Below, piece after piece: positions 8,655 to 17,826 of a stretch of 64,000 bases of DNA. A program made the translations under genes and the position numbers. This DNA comes from Streptomyces sp. SKN60 (GTDB taxonomy: Bacteria; Actinomycetota; Actinomycetes; Streptomycetales; Streptomycetaceae): positions 186,001 through 250,000 of the forward strand of contig NZ_JAHTMW010000002.1 in assembly GCF_026236535.1 (NCBI RefSeq), written 5' to 3'. Below the pieces are notes generated by a model, which saw only the letters and a program-made list of their open reading frames with translations, had not been told where the DNA came from and ran no database searches. Position 1 is the first letter of the stretch. Each line of letters begins with the position of its first letter.

Positions 8655-9023
8655 ATGCAGATGAACGATGCCGCGTACGATCCCGACGCACGGGTGACCG
8701 GGGGCTGGATCGCCCCGCTCGTCTCGACGGTGGTCACGCTCCCCCTGGGCTTCTTCGCCCTCCTCTACGCGGGCCTCTCCCCGATGGCCTGCGACTCCTG
8801 CAACGGGGCGGAGGCCGACCGCTTCGACGCGAGCTTCGAAGTGGCGTTCCCCGTCGCCATGACGGGCCTGCTCGTCGCTCTGGTCCTGCTGATCACCGCC
8901 TGGTCCCTCCCCCGCCGCGCCCGGCACGCCGCCCGTCGCGTCGGCTTCGCGGTGGCGGCGCCGCTGGCGGTCGTGGTCACGATGGTCGCCTTCACGGCGC
9001 TGCTCGACACGCCCACCAGCTGA
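8655..9023 (+). CDS. Small three-helix membrane protein, unknown function
   Basis: A 122-residue protein that I do not recognise. It has three hydrophobic segments: residues about 17-38 (IAPLVSTVVTLPLGFFALLYAG), 66-88 (PVAMTGLLVALVLLITAWSL) and 99-116 (GFAVAAPLAVVVTMVAFTAL). Between the first two is an external or loop Cys pair, MACDSCNGAEAD, which could bind a metal or form a disulfide. The basic stretch RRARHAARR is likely cytoplasmic. I placed the start at ATG 8655 because the longer frame begins in the preceding terminator hairpin. It reads in the same direction as the phosphatase downstream, 59 bases away. Confidence 0.7.
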   Translation: MQMNDAAYDPDARVTGGWIAPLVSTVVTLPLGFFALLYAGLSPMACDSCNGAEADRFDASFEVAFPVAMTGLLVALVLLITAWSLPRRARHAARRVGFAVAAPLAVVVTMVAFTALLDTPTS

Positions 9024-9082
9024 GGACCACGTTCCGGTCGAGGCAGCGGGCTCTCGGGCTCTCGTCCGGCTAGGGTCGGCCC

Positions 9083-9691
9083 ATGCGACCAGAGGTGATC
9101 TTCTTCGACCTGGGGGACGTGGTCTGCCGCTTCCATCCGGAGCGACGGCTGGGCGCGCTGGCCGACGCGTGCGGCCTCGGCGCCGGCGAGGTGCGGCACG
9201 CACTGTACGAGTCCGGGCTGGTCGGGCGCTGGGATCGCGGCCTCGCCTCGGCCGCCGAGATCCACGCCACGCTGGAGCGGGAGCTCGGCTACACGGGTGG
9301 CCCCGCGGCGCTCCACGAGCTGTGGTGCACCGCCTTCGAGCCGGACGACCGGGTCCTCGCCCTGGTGGACGGCCTGCGGCCGCTGCGCACGGCGCTGCTC
9401 ACCAACAACGACGCGCTGTTGCTCGAAGCGCTTCCCGAGGTGCTCCCCCAGGTCGCCGCCCGGTTCGAGCCGCTGCTCTTCTCCTGCATGCTGGGCGCCA
9501 CCAAGCCCGACCCGGCGGCCTACACCCGGGCTCTCGACCTCGTGGGCGTCGCGCCGGAAGCGGCCGTCTTCATCGACGACAAGCCCTCGAACGTGGCGGG
9601 CGCCCGAGCCGTCGGCATCACCGCGCTGCACTTCACCGGCGCCGCGGAACTGTCCACCGCCGTGGCGGAGCTCCTGGCGGCCGGGCCGTGA
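9083..9691 (+). CDS. HAD-superfamily phosphatase, YihX-like
   Basis: A 202-residue cytoplasmic hydrolase. The HAD motifs are present in order: motif I VIFFDLGDVVCRF with nucleophile Asp9, motif II LLTNND, motif III lysine in GATKPDPAAY, and motif IV VFIDDKPSNV. As in the YihX (glucose-1-phosphatase) branch, the second residue of the DxD motif is Gly, so this is not a lost residue. An alpha-helical cap lies between motifs I and II. Sugar phosphates are likely substrates by family analogy. It is convergent with the LacI-type gene, 25 bases away; GGGCCGTGATCC is repeated in tandem at the end of the gene. Confidence 0.88.
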   Translation: MRPEVIFFDLGDVVCRFHPERRLGALADACGLGAGEVRHALYESGLVGRWDRGLASAAEIHATLERELGYTGGPAALHELWCTAFEPDDRVLALVDGLRPLRTALLTNNDALLLEALPEVLPQVAARFEPLLFSCMLGATKPDPAAYTRALDLVGVAPEAAVFIDDKPSNVAGARAVGITALHFTGAAELSTAVAELLAAGP

Positions 9692-9716
9692 TCCGGGCCG
9701 TGATCCGGGCGGGAGC

Positions 9717-10760
9717 TCAGTTCCCGGCCGGTGCCTGATCGACGGGGTGCGCCAGCGGTTCGCTGGAGCCGCGGACCACCAGACGGGTGGGGACCATGAC
9801 GGTACGGGCGCGGGTGCGGTCGCCGTCCAGGCGGGCGAGGGCGGTCCTGGCCGCCGCCGCGCCGATGGCCGCCGGGTCCTGGGCCACGACGGTCAGGGCC
9901 GGTTCGAGGACGTCGGCGAGCGGGAGGTCGTCGAAGCTGACCAGGGCGATGTCCTTGCGTCCCGCGCGGGTGAGTCGGGCGATGACCCCGAGGGCCATCA
10001 TGTTGTTCGCCGCGAACAGGGCGGTGGGCGGGTTCGGCAGGTTCAGCAGTGCCGTGGTCTCGGCGGCGGCCCCGTCCTGGCTGTGGGCGCCGGTCACCAG
10101 CGTCCGGTCGTAGGGCAGGCCGGCCTCGGCGAGCGCCGAGCGGTAGCCGGCGAGGCGCTCGCGCCGGGTGTAGAGCCTGGTGGGCAGGTCTCCGATGAAG
10201 CCGATGCGGCGGTGGCCGCGGGCGACGAGGTGGGCGACGCCCTCGTGGACGCCGGCCTGGTTGGAGCTGACCACGCAGTCCGCGGCCAGTCCGACCCCCG
10301 GCCGGTCGAGGAACACCACGGGCAGTCCGGCCGTGCGCGGCGCCTTGAGGTGGCTGTGATCGGCTCCGAACGCGGGGACGACCATCAGCATGCTGACCCG
10401 GCGGGCGAGGAAGGTCTGGATCAACGCCCGCTCCCGGTCCGGGTCTTCGGCCGAGGAGCCCATGAGCAGGGTGAGCCCCCGGCCGCGTACGGCGTCCTCG
10501 ATGGCGCCGGCGACGGTGCCGAAGAAGGGGTTGCCGAGGTCGGGCACGACCAGGCCGACGGTGGTGTCGGGGCCGCCGACGCGGATGTTGCGGGCCATGA
10601 GGTTCGGCTGGAAGCCGAGCTTCGCGACGGCGGCGAGCACGCGCTCCCGGGTCTCCGGGGAGCTCGGCCCGTCCTCGTTGAGCACCCGGGACACCGTCTT
10701 CGCGCTGACGCCCACTTCCCTGGCGACATCGGCCAGCGTGGGGCGGCGGTTCGCGGCCAT
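9717..10760 (-). CDS. LacI-family regulator of the fructose/levan island
   Basis: A 347-residue repressor. The N-terminal helix-turn-helix is at residues 8-28 (TLADVAREVGVSAKTVSRVLN). A periplasmic-binding-protein-like sugar domain follows (TVGLVVPDLGNPFFGTVAGAIE ... RGHRRIGFIGD ... SFDDLPLADVLEPALTVV). It is the last gene of a minus-strand run after the sugar ABC importer (108-base gap), so it probably shares that transcript. The paired palindromes at 13868-13897 and 15095-15124 have the LacI-type layout with a central CG and are its likely targets. The inducer is presumably fructose or a fructo-oligosaccharide or its phosphate; this is inferred from the neighbours. Confidence 0.9.
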   Translation of the reverse strand: MAANRRPTLADVAREVGVSAKTVSRVLNEDGPSSPETRERVLAAVAKLGFQPNLMARNIRVGGPDTTVGLVVPDLGNPFFGTVAGAIEDAVRGRGLTLLMGSSAEDPDRERALIQTFLARRVSMLMVVPAFGADHSHLKAPRTAGLPVVFLDRPGVGLAADCVVSSNQAGVHEGVAHLVARGHRRIGFIGDLPTRLYTRRERLAGYRSALAEAGLPYDRTLVTGAHSQDGAAAETTALLNLPNPPTALFAANNMMALGVIARLTRAGRKDIALVSFDDLPLADVLEPALTVVAQDPAAIGAAAARTALARLDGDRTRARTVMVPTRLVVRGSSEPLAHPVDQAPAGN

Positions 10761-10868
10761 GTACCACCGTTCCTGTGCGTTCGTCGGGCCCGGCCCCTGC
10801 CCGGGCCGGGCCCGCTGTCCTGACTGTGCGGCGACCCTGTCGTCGGCGTGGTGTCCGCCGGCGGCGAC

Positions 10869-11704
<836 letters not shown>

Positions 11705-11708
<4 letters not shown>

Positions 11709-12700
11709 CGTGCCTTCCTCCGGGAGATCTGGTCGACGGTCACGGCGAGGATCACCAGGACGCCGGTGATCAGGGTCTGGTAGATGGAGGCGACGCCCAT
11801 CAGCTGGAGGCCGTTGCGGAACACGCCGACGATGAGGACGCCGATGAAGGTGCCGAGGACGGAGCCGCGTCCGCCGAAGAGGCTGGTGCCGCCGAGGACG
11901 ACGGCGGTGATGCTGTCCAGGTTGTCGGTCTGGCCGGCCTGGGGATCGCCGACGCCGGTGCGGGAGATCAGGAGCAGCGCGGCGATTCCGTAGACGGCTC
12001 CGGCCAGGGTGTAGAGGCCGATCGTCAGCCGGGAGGTGCGGATGCCGTTGAGGCGGGCGGCCTCGGGGCTGTTGCCGAGCGCGTACACGTGCCGGCCCCA
12101 GGCCGTGCCGCTCAGCGCGTACGCGAAGAGCAGGAACAGGGCGATCGTCACGAGCGAGCCGTAGGTGATGTCGGTGTTGCCGAGCGGGAAGGTCTCGCCG
12201 AGGGCGGTCAGCGGTGCCGGGAGGTCGGTGACCGTCTGTTCGGCCGAGTAGATGTGGGTCAGGGCGAACGCCACGTTCAGCATGCCGAGGGTGACGATGA
12301 ACGGCGGGAGCGGGATCAGCCGCACCAGCAGGCCGTTGACCAGCCCGAAGGCCGCGCTGACGGCCAGGCCGAGCGCGATCGCGGCGAGTGGCGGCAGGCC
12401 GCCCTGGGCGGCCGCCTTGGCGATGACGATGCTGCCGAACGCCATGACCGCGCCGCAGGAGAGGTCGATGCCGGCGGTGAGGATGATCAGGGTCTGACCG
12501 ATGGCCAGCGTGCCCACCACCATCACCTGCTGGACGATCAGCGAGAAGTTGCCGCCGGAGAGGAACTGCTCGGTCGTCAGGGAGAAGAAGACGCAGGCGA
12601 GCAACAGGGCGACGAGTGGGCCCGTGGTCGGTGTGGCGAGCAGCCGGCGGACCGTGGTCGGTCCTTTCAACTGGTCGTAGGGCAGGGTGGTGGCAGTCAT
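11705..12700 (-). CDS. Sugar ABC importer permease (FrcC/RbsC-like)
   Basis: A 331-residue integral membrane protein with about 8-10 helices. It has the BPD_transp_2 family signatures IVQQVMVVGTLAIGQTLIILTAGIDLS (N-terminal) and ALGGNSPEAARLNGI-like YALGNSPEAARLNGIRTSRL, followed by TAVVLGGTSLFGGRGSVLGTFIGVL. The family (RbsC, FrcC, XylH) imports pentoses and hexoses. Its stop overlaps the start of the ATPase gene, and it lies 120 bases after the binding-protein gene; that gap carries direct repeats. Confidence 0.93.
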
Positions 12701-12757
12701 GGTGGTCCTTGCCGGTGGTCGGTCGATGGGCGGCGCGGGGCGGCGGATCGGGGTGTG

Positions 12758-12807
12758 TCAGGGGTACGAGCCGTCAGGGGGACCTCAGGGGTACGAGCCG
12801 TCAGGGG
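12758..12807. repeat. 23-bp direct repeat between binding protein and permease genes
   Basis: Two identical 23-base copies (12758-12780 and 12785-12807, each starting TCAGGGGTACGAGCCG) have a 27-base period. A partial third start (TCAGGGGTAC) lies at 12801. They sit in the 120-base gap inside the importer operon. They could affect RNA stability or differential expression of the abundant binding protein; that role is only inferred. Confidence 0.8.
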
Positions 12808-12820
12808 TACGCGCCGGGGC

Positions 12821-13831
12821 TCAGCCCCAGCACTTCTCCAGGCCGTACGCGGTGCCCTGGGCGTCGACACCCGGCTTGGCCGCATCGGTGATGAGCGTGA
12901 CGCCGGTGTCGGTGTAGCCGGAGACCTTCTTGCCGCTCTTGGCGAATTCGGCGACCGCCTTGACGCCCTGGGAGGCCATCTGGAGGGGGTACTGCTGCGA
13001 GGTCGCCGCGATCTTGCCTTCCTTGACGGCCTTCGTACCGGTGCAGCCGCCGTCGACGGAGACGACGAGCACCTTCTTCTCCAGGCCCTTCGCCTTGAGC
13101 GCGGTGTAGGCGCCCAGCGCGGCCGGCTCGTTGATCGTGTACACGACGTTGATGTCCGGGGACTTCTGGAGGCAGTTCTCCATCGCCGTCTGGCCCTTGG
13201 CCTGGTCGCCGCCGGTGTCCTGCATGCACACGACCGACGGGTCGCCCTCCGCGACGCCGAAGCCCTTGAGGAAGCCCTGGTGGCGCTGCACGCCCACCGC
13301 GACGCCGGGCGCGAGGTCCAGCGTGGCGATCTTCGCCTGCTTGCCGGCCATCGCCGCCTTGGCGTACCCGCCGATGAGCGCTCCCGCCTTGACGTTGTCG
13401 GTGGCGAAGAGGGCGTCGGTGGCGTCCTGCGGCTCGGTCGGGCTGTCGAGCGCGATGACCAGGACGCCCTTGGTGCGCGCCTTCTCCAGGGCGGGGACGA
13501 TCGCCTTGGAGTCGTTGGGCGTGATGAGGATGCCCTTCACACCCGAGTTGACCATGTTCTCGATCGCGGTGACCTGGCCCGCGTTGTCGCCGTCGAACTT
13601 CCCGGCCGCGCTGACGAGTTCGACGCCGTTGGCCTTCGCGGCCTGCTCGGCGCCCTCCTTCATCTTCACGAAGAACGGGTTCGTGTCGGTCTTGGTGATC
13701 AGCCCGACCTTGGTTCCACCGCCGGATCCTCCCTGCGCACCGGCGCCGCAGGCCGTCAGGGTCAGCGCCGAGACGGCGGCGAGAACGGTCAGACCGGTGG
13801 CGGCGCGGAGGGTGCGGTTTCTGCGAAGCAT
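12821..13831 (-). CDS. Sugar-binding lipoprotein of ABC importer (FrcB-like)
   Basis: A 336-residue extracellular solute-binding lipoprotein. The lipobox is LTLTAC (Cys near residue 28) after a hydrophobic signal. The mature protein is of the periplasmic-binding type I family (Peripla_BP_4): KVGLITKTDTNPFFVKMKEGAEQAAKANGV, GVKGILITPNDSKAIVPALEKARTKGVLVIALDSPTEP, and the C-terminal GCTGTKAVKEGKIAATSQQYP. It is the first gene of the minus-strand operon, divergent from the PfkB kinase gene, with two operator boxes just upstream. The ligand is fructose or a related sugar by context (kinase and levanase next door). Confidence 0.93.
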   Translation of the reverse strand: MLRRNRTLRAATGLTVLAAVSALTLTACGAGAQGGSGGGTKVGLITKTDTNPFFVKMKEGAEQAAKANGVELVSAAGKFDGDNAGQVTAIENMVNSGVKGILITPNDSKAIVPALEKARTKGVLVIALDSPTEPQDATDALFATDNVKAGALIGGYAKAAMAGKQAKIATLDLAPGVAVGVQRHQGFLKGFGVAEGDPSVVCMQDTGGDQAKGQTAMENCLQKSPDINVVYTINEPAALGAYTALKAKGLEKKVLVVSVDGGCTGTKAVKEGKIAATSQQYPLQMASQGVKAVAEFAKSGKKVSGYTDTGVTLITDAAKPGVDAQGTAYGLEKCWG

Positions 13832-13867
13832 GGCTGATCTCCTGCTGGACGAGGCGGAGGGAGGTGA

Positions 13868-13897
13868 TGTCAGCGTTGACAGATGTCATCGTTGACA
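13868..13897. promoter_or_regulatory. Tandem LacI-type operators, importer/kinase divergent region
   Basis: TGTCAGCGTTGACA (13868-13881) and TGTCATCGTTGACA (13884-13897) both have inverted TGTCA/TGACA arms around a four-base centre containing CG. The period is 16 bases. They lie 36 bases upstream of the binding-protein start and 115 bases before the kinase start. The same pair layout occurs before the levanase gene. Confidence 0.78.
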
Positions 13898-13934
13898 CCG
13901 CTTGCGGAGGATGATGAACTCCGTCACCCGGAAA

Positions 13935-13950
13935 CGTCAATGCCTTGACG
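13935..13950. promoter_or_regulatory. Third palindrome in importer/kinase intergenic region
   Basis: CGTCAATGCCTTGACG is a dyad with six-base arms and a four-base centre. It differs from the TGTCA-N4-TGACA boxes but lies in the same divergent control region, 61 bases before the kinase start. It may be an auxiliary operator. Confidence 0.4.
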
Positions 13951-14011
13951 CCGTCACAAATCCGCAACGCCGTCCGCGCCGCCTCACCCGCCCGTCTGGA
14001 GAGAACGAGTC

Positions 14012-14983
14012 ATGCGCCTGCCTCTGGTCACCGTCCTCGGAGAATGCGTCGCGGACGCCTTCACCGTTCCCGCGCCCGCGCCGGGCGAGCTCGCCCTGCG
14101 GGTCCTGCCGGGCGGCGGCCCGGCCAACACGGCGGTGGCGCTCGCCCGCCTGGGCACGCCCGCCCGCTTCCTGGCGCGGTTGTCCGACGACGTCTTCGGC
14201 CGTCTGTTCCGCGCCCACCTGGAAGCCTCGGGCGTCGACCTCACGGCCGCCGTACCCGCGCCGGAGCCCAGCACGCTGGCCGTCGCCGAGCTCGACCCCC
14301 AGGGCCGGGCGGCGTACTCCTTCCACGCCCAGGGCACCGCGGACTGGCAGTGGACGGCGGACGAACTCGCCGCGGCGGACCTCGCCTCCACGGCCTGCCT
14401 GCACTCCGGCTCCCTGGCCCTGGTGCGCGAGCCCGGCGGCCCCGTCGTGGAGGAGTTCCTCGGCCGCGCCGCCGCCACGGCCACCATCTCCGTCGACCCC
14501 AACGTCCGGCCGCTGCTCGTCGGGTCGGAGGTCTACCGCGAACGCCTGCCGCGCTGGTGCGCGCTCGCGGACATCCTCCGGCTCAGCGAGGAGGACCTGG
14601 AACTGCTCCTGCCCGACCACACGATCGAGCGAGCCTGCGACACCTGGCACGCGGCGGGCGTCCCGCTGGTCGTGATCACCCGCGGGGAGCGCGGCGCGGT
14701 CGCCTCGCTGAACGGCGAGCAGGTCGTCGTACCGGCGCCCCCGACCGACGTCGTCGACACCGTCGGCGCGGGCGACTCCTTCACCGCGGGGCTCCTGCAC
14801 CACCTCGGAGCCAAGGGTCTCCTTGGCGGTCGACTGACGGATCTGCGGGTCGACGACGTCTTCGACGCCTGCGTCTTCGCCTCCCGGGTGGCGGCGCTGA
14901 CCTGCGGCGTCATCGGGCCGAACCCGCCGTGGGCCGGGCAGTTGCGGCTGCCGGCGCCCGCGGCGGGACGCGCTGCCGTCTGA
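14012..14983 (+). CDS. PfkB-family sugar kinase, probable fructokinase
   Basis: A 323-residue ribokinase/PfkB-family kinase. Both signatures are visible: LPGGGPANTAVALARLG near the N-terminus (sugar-binding GG motif) and DTVGAGDSFTAGLLHHL (about residues 249-265), where the Asp of GAGD is the catalytic base. It would phosphorylate the imported sugar, most likely fructose, at the cytoplasmic membrane exit of the ABC system. The start is the ATG at 14012, with GGAGA upstream. It is divergent from the importer operon across the tandem LacI-type boxes and is followed by a 12-bp tandem repeat and the levanase gene. Fructose specificity is inferred from context. Confidence 0.9.
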   Translation: MRLPLVTVLGECVADAFTVPAPAPGELALRVLPGGGPANTAVALARLGTPARFLARLSDDVFGRLFRAHLEASGVDLTAAVPAPEPSTLAVAELDPQGRAAYSFHAQGTADWQWTADELAAADLASTACLHSGSLALVREPGGPVVEEFLGRAAATATISVDPNVRPLLVGSEVYRERLPRWCALADILRLSEEDLELLLPDHTIERACDTWHAAGVPLVVITRGERGAVASLNGEQVVVPAPPTDVVDTVGAGDSFTAGLLHHLGAKGLLGGRLTDLRVDDVFDACVFASRVAALTCGVIGPNPPWAGQLRLPAPAAGRAAV

Positions 14984-15031
14984 ACCGGCGACCGGACCGG
15001 CGACGGGACCGGCGACCGGACCGGCGGCGGG
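14984..15031. repeat. 12-bp minisatellite, four copies
   Basis: Four head-to-tail copies of ACCGGCGACSGG start directly after the kinase stop codon. Copies 1 and 3 are ACCGGCGACCGG, copy 2 is ACCGGCGACGGG and copy 4 is ACCGGCGGCGGG. No dyad symmetry is apparent. It lies in the non-coding gap before the levanase operators. Confidence 0.85.
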
Positions 15032-15094
15032 ACGAACTCGGTCCGGGCCATTGACGGGCCGCCCGGAACCCCCACATCATCACTCCGCATCGGG

Positions 15095-15124
15095 TGTCAT
15101 CGCTGTCACATGTCATCGATGACA
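15095..15124 (+). promoter_or_regulatory. Tandem LacI-type operators before the levanase gene
   Basis: TGTCATCGCTGTCA (15095-15108, right arm degenerate) and TGTCATCGATGACA (15111-15124, perfect palindrome) have the same 16-base period as the pair at 13868-13897. The second box ends 37 bases before the levanase ATG. Confidence 0.78.
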
Positions 15125-15161
15125 CCGGTTTTCCCGGGTCGCACCCAGTGCAGGAGAAACC

Positions 15162-17729
15162 ATGAGCCGAGCCACCGCCCACCGCCGTGTCCCGCTGCGT
15201 CTCGTCGTCGCCGCGGCCGCGACCTGCGCGCTCACCGTCACCTCCGCCACCTCCGTCGCCCCGCGGGCGGCGGCGGAGGCGAGCAGTCCGTACACGGAGA
15301 CGTACCGCCCCCAGTTCCACTTCAGCCCCGCGAAGAACTGGATGAACGACCCCAACGGACTGGTCTGGTTCCAGGGCGAGTACCACCTCTTCTACCAGTA
15401 CAACCCGAACGGGAACACCTGGGGCGACATGTCCTGGGGCCACGCCGTCAGCAAGGATCTCGTGCACTGGCAGGAGCTCCCCCTCGCCCTCCCGCACGAC
15501 GAGAAGGAGATGGTCTTCTCCGGCAGCGCCGTCGTCGACCACGACAACACGACGGGGTTCGGGACCGCGGAGAACCCCGCGATGGTGGCCGTCTACACCA
15601 GCCACTTCAAGGACGGTGGCAAGCAGGCCCAGTCCCTGGCGTACAGCACCGACCGCGGCCGCACCTGGACCAAGTACGCCGGGAACCCCGTGCTCGACAT
15701 CGGGTCGACGGAGTTCCGCGACCCCAAGGTCCAGTGGTACGCGCCCACCAGGAGCTGGCTGATGACGGTGTCGCTGTCCGCCGAGCACAAGGTCCGGTTC
15801 TACTCCTCCAAGGACCTCAAGAGCTGGACGCATCTGAGCGACTTCGGCCCGCAGAACGCGGTGGGCGGCGTCTGGGAGTGCCCAGACCTGTTCCCGCTAC
15901 CCGTCGACGGCGACCCCCGGCACGTCAAGTGGGTGCTCGTCGTCAACATCAACCCCGGGGGCATCGCCGGCGGTTCGGCCGCCCAGTACTTCGTCGGCGA
16001 CTTCGACGGCAAGCGCTTCACGCCCGACGACGACGGCTCGTACACGCCTCCACCCGGAGTGACGGTGCAGGACTTCGAGGGTGCCGACTACGGCACCTGG
16101 CGGACGACCGGCACGGCCTTCGGCGACGGACCGGTCCCCGCGCCCGCACCCGGGACGTCGGGCACGAGCGGCTTCGAGGGCAAGGGGTTCGTCGACAGCT
16201 TCCACGGCGGGGACGCCGAGACCGGCACCCTCACCTCGCCGCCCTTCACCGTCGACAGCCCGTACCTCAACTTCAAGGTGGCCGGCGGCCGTCACCCGCA
16301 CGTCCCCGGCGCGGTGATCGGCGACTCCCCCGCACCCGCGGGACAGGTCCTCGCCGACTTCGAGCAGGACGGCTACGGCTCCTGGACCACCACGGGCACG
16401 GCCTTCGGCAACGGCCCCGCGCACGGCACCCTCCCCGGGCAGAACCCGGTGACCGGGCAGGACGGCGGCGGGCTGGTGAACAGCTTCCTCGACGGCGACG
16501 GGACCACGGGCACCCTCACCTCGCCCGAGTTCACCCTCACCACCAAGCACATCAACTTCCTCGTCGGCGGCGGCCACCACCCCTCCGGATCCGAAGCGCC
16601 CACCGCCGTCCGGCTCGTCGTCGACGGCAAGACCGTGCGCAGCGCCACCGGCGCCGACTCCGAGGAGCTCAACTGGGCCTCCTGGGACGTCGGCGACCTC
16701 GCCGGCCGGACCGCGCACATCGAGGTCGTCGACCGGAACACCGGAGGCTGGGGCCACATCCTGCTCGACCAGGTCATGCTGTCCGACACCCCGGCCCGCC
16801 CCCGTTCGACCGAGACGGCGGTCAATCTCCTCGTCGACGGCGAGGTCGTCCAGAGCGAGACCGGCGGGAACGGCGGCAGCCTGGACTGGGCCTCCTTCGA
16901 CCTGCGCGCCCACCAGGGCAAGCAGGCCGTCGTCCAGATCGTCGACATGAACCGGGGCGGCTGGGGCCACGTCCTGGCCGACCACTTCGTCGCCGCCGAC
17001 CGGCCGGCGGTCCCGAGCGTCCGCCGGGCCTCCTGGCTCGACCACGGCAAGGACTACTACGCGGCCGTCTCCTGGGAGGACGCCCCGGACGGCAGGCGCC
17101 GCATGATCGGCTGGATGAACAACTGGCAGTACGGCAACGACATCCCGACCTCCCCCTGGCGCAGCGCGCAGAGCATCCCCCGCGAGATGGCGCTGCGCAC
17201 CGTGAACGGCCGGCTCCGGCTCACCCAGCAGCCCGTGTCCACGGTCGAGTCGCTGCGCTCCGGCACCGCGGTCGGCGTGCGCGACGTGCAGATCGCGGAA
17301 GGCTCCGTACCACTGGCAGGCGGCCGCGCCGACGGCAAGGCGCTCGACATCCGGGCCACCTTCACCCTCGGCGACGCCGAACGCTTCGGGTTCACCGTGC
17401 GCACGGGCGCGGGCCAGGAGACCGTCATCGGCTACGACACCGCGACCCAGGAGCTGTACGTCGACCGGACCCGATCGGGAGCGGTGGACTTCCACGACGA
17501 CTTCCCCGGCGTCCAGCGCGCACCGCTGACCGCCCGGAACGGCAAGGTCCAGCTCCGCGTCCTCGTCGACTGGTCCTCCGTCGAGGTGTTCGGCGGCGAC
17601 GGCGAGGCCGTGATCACGGACCAGATCTTCCCCGGCCCCGACAGCGACGGCATCCGCCTCTTCGCCGAGGGCGGCGCCGCCCGCCTGGACAGCGCCAGGG
17701 TCTGGCAGCTGCGGTCGTACCGCGACTGA
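15162..17729 (+). CDS. Secreted GH32 levanase/beta-fructosidase with nested inserted modules
   Basis: An 855-residue Sec-exported fructan hydrolase; the signal is residues 1-39. GH32 catalytic residues are present: Asp63 (nucleophile) in WMNDPNG, Asp187 in EFRDPK, and Glu239 (acid/base) in WECPDLF. The propeller is interrupted after about residue 300 and resumes at about 617 (VPSVRRASWLDHGKDYYAAVSWED, RMIGWMNNW). The insert is itself nested. A half-module (301-385) is followed by a complete module (396-543), then the missing second half of the first (549-613). The C-terminal beta-sandwich starts near 690 (LDIRATFTLGDAERFGF ... VDWSSVEVFGGDG). RBS AGGAGA precedes the ATG. It probably feeds the adjacent fructose importer and kinase. 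Levan versus inulin preference cannot be read from sequence. Confidence 0.94.
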   Translation: MSRATAHRRVPLRLVVAAAATCALTVTSATSVAPRAAAEASSPYTETYRPQFHFSPAKNWMNDPNGLVWFQGEYHLFYQYNPNGNTWGDMSWGHAVSKDLVHWQELPLALPHDEKEMVFSGSAVVDHDNTTGFGTAENPAMVAVYTSHFKDGGKQAQSLAYSTDRGRTWTKYAGNPVLDIGSTEFRDPKVQWYAPTRSWLMTVSLSAEHKVRFYSSKDLKSWTHLSDFGPQNAVGGVWECPDLFPLPVDGDPRHVKWVLVVNINPGGIAGGSAAQYFVGDFDGKRFTPDDDGSYTPPPGVTVQDFEGADYGTWRTTGTAFGDGPVPAPAPGTSGTSGFEGKGFVDSFHGGDAETGTLTSPPFTVDSPYLNFKVAGGRHPHVPGAVIGDSPAPAGQVLADFEQDGYGSWTTTGTAFGNGPAHGTLPGQNPVTGQDGGGLVNSFLDGDGTTGTLTSPEFTLTTKHINFLVGGGHHPSGSEAPTAVRLVVDGKTVRSATGADSEELNWASWDVGDLAGRTAHIEVVDRNTGGWGHILLDQVMLSDTPARPRSTETAVNLLVDGEVVQSETGGNGGSLDWASFDLRAHQGKQAVVQIVDMNRGGWGHVLADHFVAADRPAVPSVRRASWLDHGKDYYAAVSWEDAPDGRRRMIGWMNNWQYGNDIPTSPWRSAQSIPREMALRTVNGRLRLTQQPVSTVESLRSGTAVGVRDVQIAEGSVPLAGGRADGKALDIRATFTLGDAERFGFTVRTGAGQETVIGYDTATQELYVDRTRSGAVDFHDDFPGVQRAPLTARNGKVQLRVLVDWSSVEVFGGDGEAVITDQIFPGPDSDGIRLFAEGGAARLDSARVWQLRSYRD

Positions 17730-17826
17730 CATCAACCGCCCCGCCGGCCGCCGTGCAGCCGATCATGATCAATGTGCGCCCACTCTGCGTCACGATTACG
17801 TTGCGTTCAGTAGTCGTACTGATCGG

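Noticed and set aside
9083..9691. Loss of the second Asp in the HAD nucleophile motif
   Set aside because: Gly at this place is normal in the YihX-like branch, so it is not a broken enzyme.
14984..15031. Tandem repeats as a CRISPR array
   Set aside because: Copies are contiguous 12-mers without spacers, and no cas genes are present.
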